64,000 nucleotides of DNA from Prolixibacteraceae bacterium UBA1413. GTDB lineage: Bacteria > Bacteroidota > Bacteroidia > Bacteroidales > Prolixibacteraceae. The stretch spans positions 1 through 64,000 of the forward strand of contig DBPT01000010.1 of NCBI GenBank assembly GCA_002304925.1. Direction: 5' to 3'. Each line of letters begins with the position of its first letter. Within the stretch, counting starts at the first letter, position 1. The position numbers and the translations under genes are program-made. This document shows positions 34,388 through 43,215 of this stretch, piece after piece. The notes beneath the pieces were generated by a model. The model saw nothing but the letters and a program-made list of their open reading frames with translations. It searched no databases and was not told where the DNA came from.

Positions 34388-35503
34388 CTATTCCTCGGAT
34401 AGTACAATTTTCTGATCCTCCTTACGTCCGGTATAGATCCGGGATTCTGTTTCCCCCCGTGCCACCCTGAGGGCATTCATGGCAAGGGCCTGCAGTTCGT
34501 CCTCGCCGGGGTATACGAAAACCTGTCCGATGAAGGAGGTTTTGCGGGTGATGTAATCTGTAAGGTATTCGTTGTGAGCCAGACCACCGGTAAGGAGAAT
34601 GGCGTCGATGTTTCCGTCAAGGACGACCGCCATTTCGCCTATCAGTTTGGCGACCTGGTATCCCAGGGCGTCCTGGATTAAGCGGGCTTTCCGGTCTCCT
34701 TTTGCTGCGGATTGCTGCACCTCCATGGCGTTGTTGGTTCCCAGGTAGGCCACATAACCTCCTTCACCCACGACCATCCGCTGGATTTGGTCTTTGGAAA
34801 ACTTTCCCGAAAAGCAAAGGTCTATCAACTGGAACACGGGGAGGGTTCCCGACCGTTCAGGGCTGAAGGGACCTTCCCCGTTAAGGGCGTTGTTGACATC
34901 GATGACCTTTCCCTTTTTGTGGGCTCCCACGGAAATGCCGCCTCCCAGGTGTATTACGATCAGGTTGAGTTCCTCGTATGTTTTTCCTGTTTTCCGGGCG
35001 TGCATTCGGGCAATGGCTTTCTGGTTCAGGGCATGAAAGATGGAAACCCTCTCGAAACGGGGATGGCCGGCAATCCGGGCGATTTCTTCAAGTTCATCGG
35101 TGACGACAGGATCGGCAATATAGGCTTTTGCCCCGGGGATCTGAAGCGCCACAAAATCGGCGATCAGGGGTCCCAGGTTACTGGCATGCTGCCCCATGAC
35201 CCCTTCCCTGGCATGCTGAAGCATCAGGTTATTCACCCTGTAAACCCCTGACTCCACAGGCCAGGTCAACCCTCCCCGACCGATGATATGTTTGATGGAG
35301 TCCACCGCGATTCCCTCTTCCACCAGGGCATCGATGATCAATCCCTTGCGGAAGTCGAACTGGTCGACGATGCTATTGTATTTGGAGATTTCTTCGATGG
35401 AGTGCCTGAGCGTCTTGACGAGGATTGGTTTTTCCCCCTCATAGACGGCGAATTTCGTCGAGGTAGAACCCGGATTGATGGCCAGTACAAGAATGTCGCT
35501 CAT
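34388..35503 (-). CDS. buk: Butyrate kinase
   Basis: This 371-residue protein is in the ASKHA acid-kinase family, closest to butyrate kinase: AINPGSTSTKFAVYEGE at the start, GRGGLTWPVESGVY, HLGGGISVGAHKKG with NALNGEGPFSPERSG, and LTGGLAHNEYL near the end. It converts butyryl-phosphate and ADP to butyrate and ATP, and many enzymes also take isobutyrate or branched acids. It follows ptb by 13 bases. Confidence 0.94.
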   Translation of the reverse strand: MSDILVLAINPGSTSTKFAVYEGEKPILVKTLRHSIEEISKYNSIVDQFDFRKGLIIDALVEEGIAVDSIKHIIGRGGLTWPVESGVYRVNNLMLQHAREGVMGQHASNLGPLIADFVALQIPGAKAYIADPVVTDELEEIARIAGHPRFERVSIFHALNQKAIARMHARKTGKTYEELNLIVIHLGGGISVGAHKKGKVIDVNNALNGEGPFSPERSGTLPVFQLIDLCFSGKFSKDQIQRMVVGEGGYVAYLGTNNAMEVQQSAAKGDRKARLIQDALGYQVAKLIGEMAVVLDGNIDAILLTGGLAHNEYLTDYITRKTSFIGQVFVYPGEDELQALAMNALRVARGETESRIYTGRKEDQKIVLSEE

Positions 35504-35516
35504 GGGTTTTCAGGCT

Positions 35517-36419
35517 TTATCCCAGCAATGCTGCAAGGGCAATGGAATAGAGTTTTGTCTGCATGGAATCCCCGCGGCTGGAGAGAACCACCGGAACCCT
35601 GGCTCCCACCACGATGGCCGCCTGTTCTGACCGGCACATCCTGGCACTCATCTTATAAAACACGTTTCCTGCATCGATATTGGGAAACAGGAGACAATCA
35701 GCATCTCCCGCCACCGGGGAAGCGATTTTTTTGATCTCTGCCGATTCTTTGTCTATGGCCACATCCAAAGCCATAGGGCCGTCGACCAGGGCACCCGGAA
35801 TCTGACCCCTTTCAGCCATCTTGGAAATCACTGCGGCCTCGGTACATGCCGGAATTGCAGCCAGGACCTGTTCAGTGGCGGCGATAAGGGCTACTTTCGG
35901 CAGGGCAATGCCCAGCGCTTGGGCCGTGCGGATCAGGTATCCCGTCATCACGATCTTCTGGCTCAGGTCAGGATAAGGAATAATGGCAACATCACCAATG
36001 ATGAGCAATTTGTGGTAGTTCTGGTTTTCCACGACCGTCACATGGCTCAGAACCCCCTTCGGGGGCAGCAAACCATACTCCTTATTCAGGATCGCCCGCA
36101 TAAATTTGTCGGTACTCAACAACCCTTTCATCATGATGTCAGCCTTGCCTGAAGAGACCAGTTCCACCCCTTTCATGGCGGCTAGGTCTTCAGATGGAGC
36201 CGGTTCAATGGTAAATTTTCCCGGATCGATTCCTAGGGAAAGACAGGTGCCGGCAATCTTATCGGGATCCCCGGTCAGCACAGCTTCCACGATCCCGCCA
36301 TCCACAGCGGTATTGACAGCATCAAGGGTATGGTCATCCACCGCATTGACTGCAACAAGCCTTTTGGGACTCCTGCCCTTCAATTCTGTTAAAATGTCAT
36401 TCAAATGTCGGATTTCCAT
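35517..36419 (-). CDS. ptb: Phosphate butyryltransferase
   Basis: The 300-residue protein belongs to the phosphate acetyl/butyryltransferase family and is the usual length for Ptb. Marks are DIMMKGLLSTDKFMRAILNK, HVTVVENQNYHKLLIIGD and the C-terminal phosphate-site GDADCLLFPNIDAGNVFYK. It converts butyryl-CoA and phosphate to butyryl-phosphate for the kinase encoded next. It is separated from ackA by an intrinsic terminator, so it likely has its own promoter in the 60-odd bases upstream, where no clear -7 box was found. Confidence 0.94.
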   Translation of the reverse strand: MEIRHLNDILTELKGRSPKRLVAVNAVDDHTLDAVNTAVDGGIVEAVLTGDPDKIAGTCLSLGIDPGKFTIEPAPSEDLAAMKGVELVSSGKADIMMKGLLSTDKFMRAILNKEYGLLPPKGVLSHVTVVENQNYHKLLIIGDVAIIPYPDLSQKIVMTGYLIRTAQALGIALPKVALIAATEQVLAAIPACTEAAVISKMAERGQIPGALVDGPMALDVAIDKESAEIKKIASPVAGDADCLLFPNIDAGNVFYKMSARMCRSEQAAIVVGARVPVVLSSRGDSMQTKLYSIALAALLG

Positions 36420-36482
36420 TTCACTTAGTTTAATCTGCCTTTAAAGGAACAAGGTAGCGTAAAAATAACAATTTTGACTATT

Positions 36483-36509
36483 AAAAAAGGGAGGCGTTCA
36501 CCTCCCTTT
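36483..36509 (-). terminator. Intrinsic terminator after ackA
   Basis: On the minus strand AAAGGGAGG and CCTCCCTTT form a 9-bp stem with a 6-base loop, continuing into T6. It begins 6 bases after the ackA stop and splits the pta-hbd-ackA unit from ptb-buk. Confidence 0.92.
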
Positions 36510-36515
36510 AAACTT

Positions 36516-37730
36516 CTACCCGATTTTTTTCACTTTCTCCCTGATGATGGTTTCCGTATCGACGGCAATCATCAGTTCTTCATTGGTGGGGATGACCATT
36601 ACTTTGACGGGTGATCTGGCCTTGCTGATTTCTCCTTCCTTCCTGAATCCCCGGTTCTTTTCCTTGTCGAGGTGAATGCCGAGGAATTCAAGTCCTTCCG
36701 TGGATCCTTCCCTGACGATATCGGCATTTTCCCCGATACCTCCAGTAAATACAAGAATGTCAATCCCCCCCATGGCGGCGGCATAGGCTCCGATGTATTT
36801 CTTCACCCGGTAGTTGTACATGAGAAGTGCCAGGGCAGCCCTTTCATTACCTGCACCGGCAGCCTGTTCAATCTCACGCATGTCAGAGGATACCCCTGTC
36901 AGGCCCAGCATCCCGCTGTGCTTGTTAAAGAGCGAATTGGCCGATCGCAAGCCCAGTTCTTCCTTTTCCATGATAAAGGTGACCACGCCGATGTCAAGAT
37001 CTCCGGCGCGGGTTCCCATAATCAACCCTTCGATAGGGGTAAATCCCATGGAAGTATCTGTCGATTTCCCGTTTCTGACAGCGGTGATGGAAGCCCCGTT
37101 CCCCAGATGGCAGGTGACGATTTTCTGGGTATTGATATCCCTTCCGAGAAGATCACAGACACGCTGGCTCACATACCGGTGGCTGGTTCCGTGAAAGCCA
37201 TACCTGCGGATGGCATGTTTTTTATACAAGACATAAGGAATGCCGTACATATAAGCGTGCGGCTCCATGGACTGGTGAAAGGCGGTATCAAAAACGCCCA
37301 CCTGAGGAATACCGGGAATCAGTTCTTCCATGGCATATATCCCTTTCAGGTTCGGCGGATTATGCAGGGGTGCCAGATCGATATTCCGGACCAGGGCTGC
37401 TTTTACCTCCTCAGTGATAAAAACACTCGATTTGAACATCTCTCCCCCGTGGACCACCCGGTGACCGACAGCGTCGATTTCTTCCAAACTCTTTATACAC
37501 CCGTGTTTTGTACTAGTCAGGATACCGAGGATGTATTCAATGCCTGCCTTGTGATCGATGATTTCGCCTTCGAAAAGGACCAATTGCCCATCGGCTCTGG
37601 TATGCTTGAGAAAAGAGCCTTTCATCCCCAGTTTTTCAATTCCTCCTTTGGAGATAACGTGCCTGTCGGTCATGTTAAAAAGCTGGTATTTGATGGAACT
37701 GCTTCCGCAGTTGAGAACTAATATCTTCAT
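36516..37730 (-). CDS. ackA: Acetate kinase
   Basis: At 404 residues this is a full-length acetate kinase. Motifs are MKILVLNCGSSSIKYQLF, GHRVVHGGE (substrate Arg), FDTAFHQSM, HGTSHRYV, CHLGNGASI and FTGGIGENA. It converts acetyl-phosphate and ADP to acetate and ATP. It begins 17 bases after the hbd-like gene and shares its transcript with pta upstream, giving the pta-ackA pathway interrupted by a dehydrogenase gene. Acetate kinase and butyrate kinase being encoded side by side points to mixed acid production. Confidence 0.97.
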   Translation of the reverse strand: MKILVLNCGSSSIKYQLFNMTDRHVISKGGIEKLGMKGSFLKHTRADGQLVLFEGEIIDHKAGIEYILGILTSTKHGCIKSLEEIDAVGHRVVHGGEMFKSSVFITEEVKAALVRNIDLAPLHNPPNLKGIYAMEELIPGIPQVGVFDTAFHQSMEPHAYMYGIPYVLYKKHAIRRYGFHGTSHRYVSQRVCDLLGRDINTQKIVTCHLGNGASITAVRNGKSTDTSMGFTPIEGLIMGTRAGDLDIGVVTFIMEKEELGLRSANSLFNKHSGMLGLTGVSSDMREIEQAAGAGNERAALALLMYNYRVKKYIGAYAAAMGGIDILVFTGGIGENADIVREGSTEGLEFLGIHLDKEKNRGFRKEGEISKARSPVKVMVIPTNEELMIAVDTETIIREKVKKIG

Positions 37731-37747
37731 GGGTCAAAATTTTGCGG

Positions 37748-38719
37748 TTAACAAGGTTTGGATTTGCCGGGTATCTTCATCCCGTTTTCATCGTAACTGT
37801 AAAAACCCTGTCCGGAAGAAATGCCATAATGCTTTGCCCGGACAAGTTTTTTGATGTAGGGGGAAGGTTTGTACCTGACGTCACCGAATTCACCGTATAT
37901 ACTCTCCATCCACCAGACCACCTTGTCAAGGCCGATTTTATCGGCAACCTCAAAGGGTCCCAAGCGCATTCCAAAGCCCACCCGCATGGTCAGATCAATA
38001 TCTTCCATCAGGGCCACGCCTTCCATGAGGATTTCACACGCTTCATTGAGGCACACAATGAAAAGGCGGATGCTGATCAATCCCGCCGACTCCGCGACAG
38101 GAACAATGGTGCGGTTGATGAGCTTCACAAACTGGCACATCTTCTGGTAGCTCTCCTCCGAAGTATAAAGGCCCTTGACCACTTCCATGATCCTGGCTTC
38201 GGGAGAAGAAACTAAAAAGTGAAGGCTGATGCAGCGTTCCTTGTATTGCAGGTCGGAAGCGAGTTCGGTGATGATCACGGATGTGGAGTTGGTGGCGATG
38301 ATGCAATCCGGGTCAACCACAGCTTCTATTTTCCTGAAAATCGCCCTTCGCTCCTTTATTTTATTTCCCCGGTCCACTTCGCGGATGGCTTCGATCACAC
38401 AATCGCACCCTTTCAGCAGGTTATAATCGGTCGTGCCCTGAATTCTGCTGAGGTTGGCTCTTTTTTCACTTTCTGTAAGCCCCCAATGTTCGATGCGGTG
38501 GTCCATCATTTTGGTGATCCCGGCCAATGCATTTGCAATTTTTTCCTGGCTGACTTCGATAAAGATCACTTCAAGGCCATAATAGCTTGCCACGCGGGCC
38601 AGATTTTGCCCGACAAGGCCACAACCGACAATTCCAATTTTTGAAAAGAGTGCGTTGGCTTTTCCTTTTTTACTGAGTCCGAAATCTTCGAGGGACTCCT
38701 TGATGATATCACTGCTCAT
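37748..38719 (-). CDS. 3-hydroxyacyl-CoA dehydrogenase-like protein with altered active site
   Basis: From the chosen ATG (MSSDIIKESL) the protein has 323 residues, normal for short-chain 3-hydroxybutyryl-CoA dehydrogenase. The NAD motif is IGIVGCGLVGQNLA, with TNSTS (Ser), LHF (His167) and MEVV (Glu179) in place. Two family features differ: HFFNP is HFLVSSP, and the conserved PGFxxNR reads AGLISIR, so the active-site Asn becomes Ile217. It may have changed substrate or lower activity. It lies between pta and ackA in a tight operon. An upstream in-frame extension overlaps pta and was not used. Confidence 0.85.
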   Translation of the reverse strand: MSSDIIKESLEDFGLSKKGKANALFSKIGIVGCGLVGQNLARVASYYGLEVIFIEVSQEKIANALAGITKMMDHRIEHWGLTESEKRANLSRIQGTTDYNLLKGCDCVIEAIREVDRGNKIKERRAIFRKIEAVVDPDCIIATNSTSVIITELASDLQYKERCISLHFLVSSPEARIMEVVKGLYTSEESYQKMCQFVKLINRTIVPVAESAGLISIRLFIVCLNEACEILMEGVALMEDIDLTMRVGFGMRLGPFEVADKIGLDKVVWWMESIYGEFGDVRYKPSPYIKKLVRAKHYGISSGQGFYSYDENGMKIPGKSKPC

Positions 38720-38730
38720 CGTTTCTGTTT

Positions 38731-39732
38731 TTAAATGATTGCAGCCGCCTGGTTGGCGGTGATGGCTACCATGGTTACAATATCGGTCACGGAACATCCC
38801 CGTGACAGATCGTTGATGGGGGCTGCCATTCCCTGAAGTACCGGGCCGATGGCTTCGGCCTTTGCCAGGCGTTGGACCAGTTTGTACCCGATGTTTCCTG
38901 ACTCCAGAGACGGGAAAACCAGGACATTTGCCCTGCCGGCTACTTCGCTTCCGGGGGCTTTCAATTGGGCGACCTCCTTCACCAAAGCAGCATCTACTTG
39001 CAGTTCTCCTTCGATCTTCAGGTCGGGGGCCATTTCTTTGGCCTTCCGCGTGGCGTTGACAACTTTGTCAACCATGATATGGGAAGCGCTTCCCTTGGTG
39101 GAAAAACTCAGCATGGCCACTCTGGGTTCACAGCCGACGATCGCTTTGGCGGTACGAGCTGTCGTTACGGCGACCTCGGCAAGTTGGTTTTCATCGGGAT
39201 CGGGAAGTACGGCACAATCGGCAAAAACGAGAATCCCTTCGTGACCGATATTGGGGTCGTTGATAAACATCAGGAAAGCTCCTGAAACCACGCTGACCCC
39301 GGGCTGTGTTTTAATGTACTGGAATGCAGGCCGCAGTACGTCACCCGTGGCATTGATGGCTCCGGCAAGTTCCCCGTCGGCATCACCGGCTTTGATCATC
39401 ATGGGCGCAAAATAGAGCGGATCGTTTAACAGCGTCAAGGCTTCCTCCTTGGTTAATCCTTTGTTCCGGCGGATTTCAACCATCATGGAAGCATACCGCT
39501 CGCGCCGCTCATCAGTTACAGGATCCACCAGGGTCGCCTTGCCCAGACCAACACCCAGTTTTTCCGCCTCCTCCCTGATCAGTCCCGGATTCCCCAGAAT
39601 TATCAACCGGGCAATGTTGTTTTTGAGGATGATCTCAGCAGCCCTTAAAGTCCTGGGTTCCATCCCTTCGGGAAGGACAATCCGCTTTTGTGCTTTTTGG
39701 GCATTGGCAATAATCTCGTTCAGTATTTTCAT
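38731..39732 (-). CDS. pta: Phosphate acetyltransferase
   Basis: The 333-residue protein is the short, single-domain Pta form. It begins MKILNEIIANAQKAQKRIVL, and has GNPGLIREEAEKLG, DGELAGAINATGDVLRPAFQ, SFSTKGSASH and the C-terminal FPSLESGNIGYKLVQRLA. It converts acetyl-CoA and phosphate to acetyl-phosphate. It is the first gene of the pta-hbd-ackA operon, with a -7 box about 40 bases upstream. The ATG chosen lies after the promoter; a further 18-codon extension would overlap it. Confidence 0.96.
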   Translation of the reverse strand: MKILNEIIANAQKAQKRIVLPEGMEPRTLRAAEIILKNNIARLIILGNPGLIREEAEKLGVGLGKATLVDPVTDERRERYASMMVEIRRNKGLTKEEALTLLNDPLYFAPMMIKAGDADGELAGAINATGDVLRPAFQYIKTQPGVSVVSGAFLMFINDPNIGHEGILVFADCAVLPDPDENQLAEVAVTTARTAKAIVGCEPRVAMLSFSTKGSASHIMVDKVVNATRKAKEMAPDLKIEGELQVDAALVKEVAQLKAPGSEVAGRANVLVFPSLESGNIGYKLVQRLAKAEAIGPVLQGMAAPINDLSRGCSVTDIVTMVAITANQAAAII

Positions 39733-39773
39733 AATTGTTGGTTTTTGAATGTCGTCTGACGATAAAATCAGTG

Positions 39774-39781
39774 CAAAAATA
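39774..39781 (-). promoter_or_regulatory. -7 box of the pta-hbd-ackA operon
   Basis: Read on the minus strand this is TATTTTTG, matching TAnnTTTG, about 41 bases before the pta ATG. Confidence 0.6.
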
Positions 39782-39923
39782 GCCAAAAAACTGCCCTAAA
39801 TCATGCCAAAAAGCATAAAACAAACAATCGACAGAAAATGAGGGTTGACAGGCAACAGAAATATTTTATGATAAGCCTGCCGGAAACAGGCGAAGAATCC
39901 ACCCCAAAAGATCATGAGTGCCA

Positions 39924-39955
39924 AAAAAACAAAAACCCGGAAAAATTTCCGGGTT
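39924..39955 (-). terminator. Intrinsic terminator of the thrS-infC-rpmI-rplT operon
   Basis: On the minus strand AACCCGGAAA and TTTCCGGGTT form a perfect 10-bp stem with a 2-base loop, followed by TTTGTTTTTTT. It lies 25 bases after the rplT stop. The roughly 140 bases from here to the pta promoter hold one further small hairpin (GCCTG/CAGGC near 39875-39891) and no gene. Confidence 0.93.
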
Positions 39956-39979
39956 CCGTTTATTTCACCTGATCAGAAG

Positions 39980-40324
39980 TTATTTCACCTTTTCCACAAC
40001 GGCTTTGAAAGCATCCTGGTGGTTCATGGCAAGGTCGGCCAACACCTTCCGGTTGATTTCGACGTTGTTTTTCTTCAGCAGGTTGATCAGCTGGGAATAG
40101 GAAAGACCTTCCAGCCGTGCTGCTGCATTGATACGCTGAATCCAGAGCGAACGGAAATTTCTCTTTTTTTGTTTTCTGTCACGGTAGGCATATTGCTGCC
40201 CTTTCTCCCAGGTATTCTTCGCTACTGTCCATACATTTTTACGAGAACCGAAATAACCTTTTGTCAATTTCAATAATTTTTTCCTTCGGGCTCGTGATGC
40301 TACATGATTTACACTTCTTGGCAT
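39980..40324 (-). CDS. rplT: Ribosomal protein bL20
   Basis: The 114-residue protein starts MPRSVNHVASRARRKKLLKL and continues with KGYFGSRKNVWTVAKN, RDRKQKKRNFRSLWIQRINA and GLSYSQLI, the standard bL20 sequence. It is a large-subunit assembly protein and in several bacteria represses its own operon. It follows infC and rpmI in the conserved order. The ATG at MPRSV is used; the longer in-frame extension is not conserved. Confidence 0.98.
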   Translation of the reverse strand: MPRSVNHVASRARRKKLLKLTKGYFGSRKNVWTVAKNTWEKGQQYAYRDRKQKKRNFRSLWIQRINAAARLEGLSYSQLINLLKKNNVEINRKVLADLAMNHQDAFKAVVEKVK

Positions 40325-40417
40325 ACTTTTTTGTTTTTTGGCGATTGGCGTCCGTTTCAGGAACTTCTGGCACAATCACCCGGTTACTAACTCTTTTTTA
40401 TTATTCAATGAGAAAAT

Positions 40418-40615
40418 CTACTTCATGTTCAACATCAGCTTCACATTGGTGAGATTGGTGCTGTCCACGATGGTCCAGTACCCGAGATTCCGCTTGCGCT
40501 TGGTACTCTTTTTTGTCAGAATGTGGCTTTTGTAAGCATGTTTTCTTTTGATCTTTCCGGTTCCGGTGAGTCTGAATCTCTTTTTGGCTCCGGAATTGCT
40601 TTTCATTTTGGGCAT
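40418..40615 (-). CDS. rpmI: Ribosomal protein bL35
   Basis: The 65-residue basic protein starts MPKMKSNSGAKKRFRLTGTG and contains HILTKKSTKRKRNLG, as in bL35. It lies between infC and rplT, the normal operon place. Confidence 0.98.
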   Translation of the reverse strand: MPKMKSNSGAKKRFRLTGTGKIKRKHAYKSHILTKKSTKRKRNLGYWTIVDSTNLTNVKLMLNMK

Positions 40616-40648
40616 TGTCTTACCTTTTTTAATAATTACTCGTGCGTA

Positions 40649-41209
40649 CTATTTTTTTTTCGGTGAAATAAACATCGTCATTCTTTTACCTTCCAGTTTG
40701 GGCAGTTGTTCTACCTTTCCGTAGTCTTCCAGGAGGGTGGCAAACCTCAGGAGAAGGATTTCTCCCTGTTCCTTAAAGAGAATCGATCGTCCCTTGAAGA
40801 AAACAAATGCCTTTACCTTGGCTCCTTCCTGAAGGAATTTTTCAGCATGCCGCAGTTTAAAGTTGAAATCATGATCATCGGTCTGAGGCCCGAATCTGAT
40901 CTCTTTCACCACCACCTGCACAGTTTTGGCTTTCATTTCCTTTTGTTTCTTTTTCTGTTGATAAAGAAACTTGGAATAATCTATCACGCGGCAGACCGGA
41001 GGATCGGCTTTGGGTGATATTTCAACAAGATCCAAATCCAAAGCATCGGCAATTTTCAGGGCTTCGCGTAAGGAATAGATTCCCGGGTTTTCCACATTAT
41101 CCCCTACCAAACGCACTTGCTGTGCCCTGATCCTTTCATTGACCCGGTAAGTCGAAGCGTCATTACTGTCCGATCGGTCAGGTCTCGTTAATGCTTTCTT
41201 AATAGCTAT
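40649..41209 (-). CDS. infC: Translation initiation factor IF-3, apparent AUA start
   Basis: IF-3 binds the 30S subunit and rejects wrong start codons. The conserved N-terminal domain includes TYRVNERIRAQQVRLVGDNV, which lies upstream of the first GTG in frame (41116), so translation must begin earlier. Between the in-frame thrS stop and that point there is no ATG, GTG or TTG; the only near-cognate codons are ATA (41209) and ATT (41203), giving (M)AIKKALTRPDRSD. An AGGAGG lies 8 bases before ATA and 14 before ATT, so ATA is preferred. The product has 186 residues. A poor start codon allows IF-3 to limit its own synthesis. Confidence 0.9.
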   Translation of the reverse strand: MAIKKALTRPDRSDSNDASTYRVNERIRAQQVRLVGDNVENPGIYSLREALKIADALDLDLVEISPKADPPVCRVIDYSKFLYQQKKKQKEMKAKTVQVVVKEIRFGPQTDDHDFNFKLRHAEKFLQEGAKVKAFVFFKGRSILFKEQGEILLLRFATLLEDYGKVEQLPKLEGKRMTMFISPKKK

Positions 41210-41217
41210 AGTAAGGT

Positions 41218-41223
41218 CCTCCT
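41218..41223 (-). promoter_or_regulatory. infC: Strong Shine-Dalgarno site of infC
   Basis: AGGAGG lies 8 bases before the ATA codon. Such strong sites are uncommon in Bacteroidota, so its presence with a rare start codon suggests dedicated control of infC. It also decides between ATA and ATT. Confidence 0.8.
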
Positions 41224-41227
41224 TTAA

Positions 41228-43177
41228 TTAGTTATACAATCCGGTTAATTGGTTTTTAATTTCTTCGCGCAAAAAACCAGCCAATTCGTCTGTTGACATA
41301 ATTCCCTTGTCTCCTCCACCCTGCCGGCGCACCGAAACGGTACCGGACTCTACTTCCTTTTCACCCACAATGAGAAGGTACGGGATTCTTTTCAGTTCGT
41401 TATCACGTATCTTTCTGCCTATCTTCTCATTGCGCTCATCTACCACGGCGCGAATATCGGAATTTTTTAACTTATTTGAAACACTAAGAGCGTAGTCGTT
41501 GAATTTTTCGCTGATGGGCAGAATTACCGCCTGTTCCGGGGTAAGCCAGAGAGGGAATTTCCCTGCCGTATGTTCGATCAGGACAGCCACGAATCTTTCC
41601 ATGGATCCAAACGGTGCACGGTGGATCATCACCGGACGGTGCCGTTTGTCATCGGCTCCTGTGTATTCCAGTTCGAAACGTTCCGGAAGATTATAATCCA
41701 CCTGGATGGTACCCAGTTGCCAGCTTCTTCCGAGGGCGTCCTTGATCATGAAATCGAGTTTGGGACCGTAAAATGCAGCCTCTCCCATCACGGTAAACGT
41801 CTTCAGTCCCTTTTCGGCACAAGCCTCTACGATGGCCTTTTCAGCCTTATCCCAGTTTTCGGCCGTTCCGATGTATTTCTCCGGTTTTTCAGGATCACGA
41901 AGCGAAATCTGCGCTTTGTAATCGTGAAAATCAAGTGCTTTGAAGATGATAAATACGATGTCGATCACCTTCTTGAACTCCTCTTTCAACTGGTCGGGCC
42001 TGCAAAATATGTGGGCGTCGTCCTGGGTGAATCCCCTGACCCGGGTGAGACCGTGCAATTCGCCGCTTTGTTCGTACCGGTATACCGTTCCGAATTCAGC
42101 CATCCGGACTGGCAGATCTTTGTAAGAATGGGGTTTCGATTTATAGATTTCACAATGGTGAGGGCAATTCATCGGCTTCAGCATATATTCTTCGCCTTCG
42201 GCCGGCGTCTTGATCACCTGGAAAGAATCTTTCCCGTATTTTTCGTAATGGCCTGAAGTTTTGTACAGGTTAACATCGCCGATGTGCGGGGTGATCACCT
42301 GGTCGTATCCGAAATCTCGCTGTATTTTTTTCAGGAAATCTTCCAGAAATCCCCTCAGTTGGGCCCCTTTTGGCAGCCACAGCGGCAACCCCAGCCCGAC
42401 GGCTTCGGAAAAGGTGAAGAGTTCCATCTCCTTTCCGATTTTGCGATGATCCCTTTTTTTTGCCTCTTCGATCATGGTCAGGTATTCCTCGAGCATCTTC
42501 TGTTTGGGGAAGGTCACTCCGTAAACACGGGTGAGCATCTTGTTCTTTTCATTCCCCCTCCAGTAAGCGCCTGCTATGGAAGTCAGCTTCACAGCTTTGA
42601 TATAACCGGTGTCGGGAAGGTGGGGCCCGCGGCACAAATCGGTAAATTTGCCCTGGTTGTAAAGCGTAATGGTGCCGTCTTCCAATTCACTGATCAATTC
42701 GGTCTTCAGCAGGTCCCCCTTTTCTGAAAACATCCTGAGCGCATCTTCCTTGGAAATGTCGGTACGGACAACCGGCTGCTTGTCCCGTGAGAGTTCCAGC
42801 ATTCTCTTTTCCAGCTTTTCCAGATCCTTTTCCGACAACTGCGCTCCTTCAGGCAGGTCAATATCATAATAAAATCCCGTTTCCACAGATGGTCCGATGC
42901 CAAACCGGGTTCCGGGGTATGTCTCTTCAATGGCCTGCGCCATCAGGTGGGCCGAAGTATGCCAAAAGGTCTCCTTACCTTCACGGTCTTCCCAGGTGAA
43001 GAGCTTTACGGAAGCATCTGACGTAAGCCCACGGTGGAGGTCCCAAACCTCCCCGTTCACGGAAATACTCAAGACCTCCCTGGCCAACCGGCTTGAAAGA
43101 GCTTCCGCTATCTCAAGCCCAGTAATACCGGCATTGAAATCACGGACTGTTCCATCCGGCAAAGTGATCTTTATCAT
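41228..43177 (-). CDS. thrS: Threonyl-tRNA synthetase
   Basis: At 649 residues this is a full-length class II ThrRS: an N-terminal TGS domain (MIKITLPDGTVRDFNAG), the editing domain with HTSAHLMAQAIEE, the catalytic core with MNCPHHCEIY, GLTRVRGFTQDDAHIFC and a motif 3 region (HRAPFGSMERFVAVLIEH), and a C-terminal anticodon-binding domain. It charges tRNA-Thr. It heads the thrS-infC-rpmI-rplT operon and its stop lies 18 bases before the infC start. No T-box leader was seen. Confidence 0.98.
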   Translation of the reverse strand: MIKITLPDGTVRDFNAGITGLEIAEALSSRLAREVLSISVNGEVWDLHRGLTSDASVKLFTWEDREGKETFWHTSAHLMAQAIEETYPGTRFGIGPSVETGFYYDIDLPEGAQLSEKDLEKLEKRMLELSRDKQPVVRTDISKEDALRMFSEKGDLLKTELISELEDGTITLYNQGKFTDLCRGPHLPDTGYIKAVKLTSIAGAYWRGNEKNKMLTRVYGVTFPKQKMLEEYLTMIEEAKKRDHRKIGKEMELFTFSEAVGLGLPLWLPKGAQLRGFLEDFLKKIQRDFGYDQVITPHIGDVNLYKTSGHYEKYGKDSFQVIKTPAEGEEYMLKPMNCPHHCEIYKSKPHSYKDLPVRMAEFGTVYRYEQSGELHGLTRVRGFTQDDAHIFCRPDQLKEEFKKVIDIVFIIFKALDFHDYKAQISLRDPEKPEKYIGTAENWDKAEKAIVEACAEKGLKTFTVMGEAAFYGPKLDFMIKDALGRSWQLGTIQVDYNLPERFELEYTGADDKRHRPVMIHRAPFGSMERFVAVLIEHTAGKFPLWLTPEQAVILPISEKFNDYALSVSNKLKNSDIRAVVDERNEKIGRKIRDNELKRIPYLLIVGEKEVESGTVSVRRQGGGDKGIMSTDELAGFLREEIKNQLTGLYN

Positions 43178-43207
43178 CGGTTAAAATTCGCTAAAAATTT
43201 AAGTGCG

Positions 43208-43215
43208 CAAAGATA
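43208..43215 (-). promoter_or_regulatory. thrS: -7 box of the thrS operon
   Basis: Read on the minus strand this is TATCTTTG, matching TAnnTTTG, about 30 bases before the thrS ATG. Confidence 0.6.

Noticed and set aside
41114..41116. GTG as the start of infC
   Set aside because: It would remove about 31 residues including the conserved N-terminal IF-3 segment.
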